A DNA stretch of 9,598 bases from CAYXZP01 sp964469485 (lineage in GTDB: Bacteria; Desulfobacterota; Binatia; UBA1149; CAYXZP01). The position numbers were made by a program, and so were the translations under genes. The notes below the pieces were generated by a model. It saw only the letters and a list, made by a program, of their open reading frames with translations, did no database searches and was not told the origin of the DNA. Positions 5,873 to 9,598 of the stretch are shown one piece after another (within the stretch, counting starts at the first letter, position 1; each line of letters starts with the position of its first letter). Location: positions 1-9,598 of the forward strand of contig CAYXZP010000080.1 in the NCBI GenBank assembly GCA_964469485.1, given 5' to 3'.

Positions 5873-7222
5873 GTGGGAATAACCATCATACAGAAGAGCG
5901 ACACCTCCGTGCGCAAGCGCGACCCCAAGGTCGCCCTTGTGCTGGCGGGCGGGGCCGTCACCGGCGGGGCCTTCAAACTGGGCGGGCTCAAGGCGCTCGA
6001 TGACTTCCTCATAAACCGCAAAACGACGGATTTTGACCTGTATGTGGGGTTGAGCGCGGGCGCCTTGCTGGCCGCTCCCCTGGCCGCCGGTGTCACGCCC
6101 TCGGAGATGCTGCGCGCCCTCGAGGGCCGCTCCGAGCAGTTCTCCCGCTTCAAACCGCTCGATTTTTACTACCCGAACTTCGAGGAAATGCTTTCGAGAC
6201 CATGGGACTTCGCGGTCGACCTGCTCACCTATGTTCCCGGGTTGCTGCGCGACCTGGTCTCGGAGGCCCCCGACATCCTCGGGCAAATGCGGCCGGCCTT
6301 GCGCGCTCTCGGGCGCGGCCCCTCGCTGACGGCCCTCGACGACCTGCTCTCTCCCCTGGCCGGCGCCTTGACCGGCCGTCCCCTGCCGCTGCCCACCTCC
6401 TACCTGCCCTCGGGACTGTGCGACAACTCACGCATCGAGCGTTACTTGCGAGAGAACCTGGACAGCAACGAACTTCCCAACGACTTCCGCAAGTTGCGCC
6501 GCCACACGGGCAAAGACCTCTACATCGTGGCCATGAACCTCGACACCGCCGAACGCGCCGTCTTCGGACACGACGCGGACTCGAGCCTCAGCGTATCCGA
6601 GGCCGTGCAGGCCTCCACGGCGCTACCGGGATTCTACCGGCCGGCCCGCATAAACGGGGTCGACTACGTGGACGGAGCCGTTCGCCGGACGGCCAACATA
6701 GACGTCGCGATCGAGCACGGCGCCGACCTGGTGATCTGCTACAACCCGTTCCGGCCCTTCTCAAACCGCGTCACGCACAGGTACGTTCCCGACAAGGGCA
6801 AATTCGTCACCGAAGGCAAACCGCTGGCCGACGAAGGCATCCTGAGCGTCATCAACCAGGTCTTCAGAACGCTGCTCCATTCGCGCATCCAGTACGGTCT
6901 GCGCGAGTACCAGGACGACCCCAACTTCACGGGTGACATCATCCTGGTCGAACCCACCGAGAACGACCCTCACTTCTTCGCCATGAACCCGCTGGCGTTC
7001 TGGCAGGGGCCCGAGGCCGGACGCCACGGTTATGAATCGGTTACCGAGTCCATCGACACGCACTACGATCTGGTCAAACAGATCCTGCAGTCATACGGAA
7101 TACTGATGACCAAGCGCGAGGTGCGCGAAGGGCTCGAACGCATGCAACGGGCCGCCTTCGCCCACGAGACCAGCGAGGTGCTCTCGCGCGACCTACCACG
7201 CCGCGAACTCGACGTGGCCTGA
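5873..7222 (+). CDS. Patatin-like phospholipase family protein
   Basis: Predicted serine acyl hydrolase with a Ser-Asp dyad, acting on lipid acyl esters; the actual substrate is unknown. The protein has 449 residues. The glycine-rich oxyanion loop is LAGGAVTGGAFKLGGL at about 24-39, the nucleophile elbow is GLSAG with Ser61, and the dyad Asp is Asp267 in YVDGAV. There is no signal peptide or obvious transmembrane segment, so it is probably cytoplasmic or peripherally attached. A hydrophobic, proline- and leucine-rich insert at about 110-180 separates the two catalytic parts and may be a lid or membrane-contact region. The C-terminal 180 residues, rich in aromatic and charged residues, are not a domain I can name. 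The GTG start at 5873 has only a weak, close AGG. A GTG at 5909 (residue 13) is possible and would keep all motifs. It follows murU by 42 bases on the same strand, so co-transcription is plausible. Confidence 0.85.
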   Translation: MGITIIQKSDTSVRKRDPKVALVLAGGAVTGGAFKLGGLKALDDFLINRKTTDFDLYVGLSAGALLAAPLAAGVTPSEMLRALEGRSEQFSRFKPLDFYYPNFEEMLSRPWDFAVDLLTYVPGLLRDLVSEAPDILGQMRPALRALGRGPSLTALDDLLSPLAGALTGRPLPLPTSYLPSGLCDNSRIERYLRENLDSNELPNDFRKLRRHTGKDLYIVAMNLDTAERAVFGHDADSSLSVSEAVQASTALPGFYRPARINGVDYVDGAVRRTANIDVAIEHGADLVICYNPFRPFSNRVTHRYVPDKGKFVTEGKPLADEGILSVINQVFRTLLHSRIQYGLREYQDDPNFTGDIILVEPTENDPHFFAMNPLAFWQGPEAGRHGYESVTESIDTHYDLVKQILQSYGILMTKREVREGLERMQRAAFAHETSEVLSRDLPRRELDVA

Positions 7223-7237
7223 ACCGCCTCAGGCGAG

Positions 7238-8449
7238 TTACAACAGCCCGCTCAGTTTCGTACCGGTGTAGTTCGGGCCCGGGCTGATCTTGCCGAGCAC
7301 TCGAGGTCCGGCCGCGCCGGTTATGCCGGTCACGTTGGCCGGGATACCGCGCAGCGCGAGGTACCCCAATACTGCGAAGGCCGTGGCCTCGACGAAGCGT
7401 GGGTCCATGCCGCGTGCCGCGGTCGTGCGGACACGCGGTCCGGCCAGCTCCGACTCGAGCATGGCCAACAGCGTACGATTCAAGGCCCCGCCGCCGCAAA
7501 CAAGCACCTCGTCGAGCTGGCCCCCCGAGAAGCGGCGACAGGCCCGCGCTATCGAGCGCGCGGTGGCCATGGCAAGGCTCGCCAGCACGACGCCGTCGGC
7601 AAGGCGGCGGCGGCGGCCCTCCCCGAGCACACGCTCGAGCAGGGGCGGGCCGAAGTCCTCCCTTCCCGTACTCCGCAAAGCCCGGGCGCGGAAGAACGGC
7701 GCCGCGAGAACGCGAGCGACCAAGCGCTCGTCGGGGCTGTGGCCGGCCGCCATACGCCCGCCCCGGTCCATCTTGCGCTTGCCCCGGGTCAGACAGGCCA
7801 CCGCCTCGTCGATAAGGACGTTGCCGGGTCCGCTGTCCCCGCCCTTTATGCCCGCCCCGGCTTCGAGCACGGTGACGTTGGCCATGCCGCCTACGTTCAC
7901 GACGGCAAGCTTGCGGCGGCCCCCGGCGAACATCAGCCGGTGCACCCAGGGAACCAGCGGCGCGCCCTGGCCGCCGGCCGCCGTGTCGGCAGCCCGGAAA
8001 TCAGAGACCACAGTCACGCCCGTACCTTCGGCAATGATGGAAGGCTCGGCGATCTGCACGGTCGTGGTCGGCCGTCCCGGTAGGTGGGCGACCGTCTGTC
8101 CGTGGCTGGCCACCGCATCGATATCACCGGCCACGAACCCGGCCTTGCGGATCGACGCCACCGCAGCACGCGCGAAAACGGTTGCCAGTTCGGCCGAGAG
8201 GCCGGCAAGGCCGGCGGCGGTCGCCTCTCCAGCGACGGCCGTCGCGAGCAAGCGCTCGCGCAACGGGGCCGGATAAGGACGGGCCACGGTGGCCAGTTCC
8301 CTGATACCGAGTACCGGGCGCCGCCGCGTCGTCCCGCAGTCCACCTCGATGACCGCCGCATCGACGGCGTCCATCGAAGTTCCCGACATAAGGCCGACTA
8401 ATCGTGAAGTCTTGATTCGCAAATAAGTTTGCGCGCCCCCTAGTGCCAT
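7238..8449 (-). CDS. anmK: Anhydro-N-acetylmuramic acid kinase
   Basis: Cytoplasmic kinase that opens the 1,6-anhydro ring of anhMurNAc and phosphorylates it to MurNAc-6-phosphate during peptidoglycan recycling. From the ATG at 8449 it has 403 residues. Motifs in order: GLMSGTSMDAVDAA from 19 (phosphate loop), ASHGQTVAHLPG, VVSDFRAADTAAGGQGAPLV, VNVGGMANVTVL, then GGDSGPGN with Asp205, which matches the catalytic Asp in the family's DTGPGN motif. STGREDFG, LVCGGGALNRTLL and GMDPRFVEATAFAVLG follow. All the expected actin-fold kinase blocks are intact. Family members usually begin only a few residues before the MSGTS motif. A TTG at 8422, preceded by a GGGGG run, would trim nine residues and is a credible start. 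It converges on the patatin gene (15 bases apart) and diverges from cysH (14 bases from the ATG). It shares the recycling pathway with amgK and murU although on the other strand. Confidence 0.94.
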   Translation of the reverse strand: MALGGAQTYLRIKTSRLVGLMSGTSMDAVDAAVIEVDCGTTRRRPVLGIRELATVARPYPAPLRERLLATAVAGEATAAGLAGLSAELATVFARAAVASIRKAGFVAGDIDAVASHGQTVAHLPGRPTTTVQIAEPSIIAEGTGVTVVSDFRAADTAAGGQGAPLVPWVHRLMFAGGRRKLAVVNVGGMANVTVLEAGAGIKGGDSGPGNVLIDEAVACLTRGKRKMDRGGRMAAGHSPDERLVARVLAAPFFRARALRSTGREDFGPPLLERVLGEGRRRRLADGVVLASLAMATARSIARACRRFSGGQLDEVLVCGGGALNRTLLAMLESELAGPRVRTTAARGMDPRFVEATAFAVLGYLALRGIPANVTGITGAAGPRVLGKISPGPNYTGTKLSGLL

Positions 8450-8463
8450 GTTAGCTGTGGCCG
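8420..8463. promoter_or_regulatory. Crowded divergent anmK / cysH start region
   Basis: Only 14 bases separate the ATG of anmK (8449) and the GTG of cysH (8464). Neither has a clear Shine-Dalgarno sequence. If anmK instead starts at the TTG at 8422, about 41 bases lie between the genes, and the GGGGG at 8435-8440 on the complementary strand could serve as its ribosome site. I could not find a convincing pair of -35/-10 boxes for either gene, so the promoters must overlap each other or lie partly in coding sequence. Confidence 0.35.
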
Positions 8464-9195
8464 GTGTCCAACGGACCTACAGCCTCCATCCCGCAGCTCG
8501 AGATCGACAGCCTCAACGCACGCTTTGAAGAAGCCACCCCCGAACAGATCCTCGGTTGGGCCGCGGCCACCTTCCGCGTCTCCGATATCATCCTTACCTG
8601 TTCGTTCCAGCACGACGGCGTCGTGCTTGCCCACATGCTGCGTTCGATCGCTCCCGAGATCCCGGTGGTGTTCATCAATACCGGCTTCCACTTCAAGGAG
8701 ACGCTCGAATACCGCGACACCATCGTCAAGCTGCTCGGCGTCAATCTCAGAGAGGTCGTGCCGCGGCTAAGCTTCGAGGAGTTCCGTGAGCGCTACGGCG
8801 CCGACCTTTACAGCCGTGATCCCGACCTCTGCTGCCAGATAAACAAGGTCGGCCCCATGCGCGAGGCTCTCGGGGGGGTCCGTGCCTGGATCAACGGCCG
8901 ACGGCGCAACCAGACCCCCGAGCGCCGTGAGATCGGCCACCTCGGGATCACGGGCGGCATAGTGAAGATCAATCCGCTGGCCCGCTGGACCTCGCGGGAT
9001 ACCTACCACTATCTGCACGCGCACAACATACCCACCCACCCCCTGTTCGAGAAGGGTTACACCTCGATAGGCTGCGAACCCTGCACCGCTCTGCCCATCC
9101 CCGGACAGGACGAGCGCTCCGGGCGTTGGGCCGGGACCAAAAAGCGCGAGTGCGGTATCCACACCATACTCGACGGCGACGCCCCCGGGGACTGA
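8464..9195 (+). CDS. cysH: Assimilatory adenylyl-sulfate (APS) reductase, 4Fe-4S type
   Basis: Reduces adenylyl sulfate to sulfite with thioredoxin-type donors in cytoplasmic sulfate assimilation. The protein has 243 residues and an adenine nucleotide alpha-hydrolase fold. The nucleotide loop is TCSFQHDGVVLAHML near 40-54, followed by VVFINTGFHFKETLEYRD. The four iron-sulfur ligands are visible: Cys123-Cys124 in DPDLCCQ and Cys204-x2-Cys207 in IGCEPCT. The catalytic redox Cys is Cys230 in KRECGIH near the C terminus. The CC/CxxC set marks the iron-sulfur APS-type enzyme rather than the cluster-free PAPS reductase of Escherichia coli, although some CC/CxxC enzymes also take PAPS. The GTG at 8464 is the only practical start: a TAG lies four codons upstream in frame and no ribosome site is evident. 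No other sulfate-assimilation gene is in the window, and a terminator follows, so it is probably monocistronic. Confidence 0.93.
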   Translation: MSNGPTASIPQLEIDSLNARFEEATPEQILGWAAATFRVSDIILTCSFQHDGVVLAHMLRSIAPEIPVVFINTGFHFKETLEYRDTIVKLLGVNLREVVPRLSFEEFRERYGADLYSRDPDLCCQINKVGPMREALGGVRAWINGRRRNQTPERREIGHLGITGGIVKINPLARWTSRDTYHYLHAHNIPTHPLFEKGYTSIGCEPCTALPIPGQDERSGRWAGTKKRECGIHTILDGDAPGD

Positions 9196-9218
9196 GCGCC
9201 ACCGCGCTTGCCATCACA

Positions 9219-9252
9219 AAAAAAGGGGAACCCCGGCGGGCTCCCCTTTTTT
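9219..9252. terminator. Bidirectional intrinsic terminator between cysH and the SCP-2 gene
   Basis: The left arm is AAAAAAGGGGA then ACCC (9219-9233) and the right arm is GGGC then TCCCCTTTTTT (9238-9252), with a 4-base loop CGGC. The arms pair over 15 positions with a single A/C mismatch at 9230/9241. The A tract on one side and T tract on the other give a U-run on either strand, which suits the convergent genes that end at 9195 and 9272. Confidence 0.9.
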
Positions 9253-9271
9253 GCGCGTCAAGAGGCGCGCG

Positions 9272-9598
9272 TCAGGTGGGGTTGGGAAAGAGTTGCTGCA
9301 TCTTGAGGGCCAGGCTCATGTCGCCCTTGATCTTGAGCTTGCCCCCCATGAAGGCCATCTGTGGGTTCAGCTTGCCGTTGATCATGTCGAGATAATCCGT
9401 GGCGGCCATGGTGATGGTGATGTTCGCGCTGTCGGCGCCCCCGTCGAGCACCTCGAAGTCACCGTCGGTGATCTTGAGCTGGTAGCTCCCGCCGCCGTCG
9501 CCCGTCAGGTCAAACTGATAGGTGGCGCTGAGTCCGGCTGCGGCGGCCTTGTTGAAGCGGTTGGGCATCTCCTCGAGCACCTCCGCAACCGTCTTGAG
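9272..9598 (-). CDS. SCP-2 sterol/lipid-transfer domain protein, 5' end outside window
   Basis: A small stand-alone SCP-2 (sterol carrier protein 2) domain, a cytoplasmic lipid or acyl-CoA binding fold. The visible 108 residues include the usual N-terminal helix (VAEVLEEMPNRFN, A-rich turn), YQFDLTGDGGG, TITMAATDYLDMINGKLNP and the C-terminal block FMGGKLKIKGDMSLALKMQQ. That last block is the most characteristic part of bacterial SCP-2 proteins. The frame is open to the window edge. A GTG at 9580 could be read as a start, but the residues before it (LKTVAE) continue the normal SCP-2 N terminus, so the true start is probably a few codons beyond the edge. It converges on cysH across the terminator at 9219-9252. 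The ligand cannot be deduced from sequence. Confidence 0.9.
   Translation of the reverse strand, partial: LKTVAEVLEEMPNRFNKAAAAGLSATYQFDLTGDGGGSYQLKITDGDFEVLDGGADSANITITMAATDYLDMINGKLNPQMAFMGGKLKIKGDMSLALKMQQLFPNPT

Noticed and set aside
7217..7234. Hairpin GCCTGA-accgcc-TCAGGC between the patatin gene and anmK as a terminator
   Set aside because: Only a 6-base stem with no T tract on either side, and it includes the patatin stop codon. Too weak to call.
7290..8276. A 328-codon plus-strand open frame opposite anmK
   Set aside because: Low-complexity Ala/Pro/Ser/Arg translation, antisense to a gene with every AnmK motif intact.
8464..9195. PAPS reductase instead of APS reductase
   Set aside because: The CC and CxxC iron-sulfur ligands are present, which marks the APS-type enzyme. 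Dual specificity remains possible.

Overview
The window is a gene-dense, GC-rich bacterial chromosome segment with no rRNA, tRNA, mobile element or CRISPR signal. The gene set suggests a Gram-negative, respiring bacterium that makes cysteine from sulfate: proton-pumping complex I, peptidoglycan recycling of the anhydro-MurNAc type, and an APS-type sulfonucleotide reductase. I cannot fix the lineage from this sequence. A delta-proteobacterial-grade phylum such as Myxococcota or Desulfobacterota is a guess.

Left third (1-3923, minus strand): a compact NADH-quinone oxidoreductase (complex I) operon read right to left as nuoA-nuoC-nuoD-nuoE-nuoH-nuoJ, with nuoJ cut by the window edge. Genes overlap or nearly touch. 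Several starts are GTG codons preceded by clear Shine-Dalgarno sequences. The canonical nuoB, nuoF, nuoG and nuoI are not at their usual places, and there is no room for them between the genes present. They must lie elsewhere or be replaced.

Middle (3993-8449): a cell-wall recycling neighbourhood. An AmgK-type sugar kinase and a MurU-type nucleotidyltransferase overlap by four bases (GTGA). They are followed by a patatin-like lipid hydrolase on the same strand and, convergently, by anmK. AnmK (anhMurNAc to MurNAc-6-phosphate), a phosphatase not seen here (MupP in Pseudomonas), AmgK (MurNAc to MurNAc-1-phosphate) and MurU (to UDP-MurNAc) would form the recycling route that bypasses MurA, the fosfomycin target. 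The patatin's role in this setting is unknown.

Right end (8464-9598): a 4Fe-4S APS reductase (cysH) diverges from anmK with almost no intergenic space. A strong bidirectional terminator hairpin follows it. Then comes the 3' part of a convergent SCP-2 sterol/lipid-carrier gene that runs off the window.

There is no gene-free stretch longer than about 80 bases. The main points for a second look are the split complex I operon, the recycling cluster with an embedded patatin, and the very tight anmK/cysH divergent junction. I see no wholly novel system.
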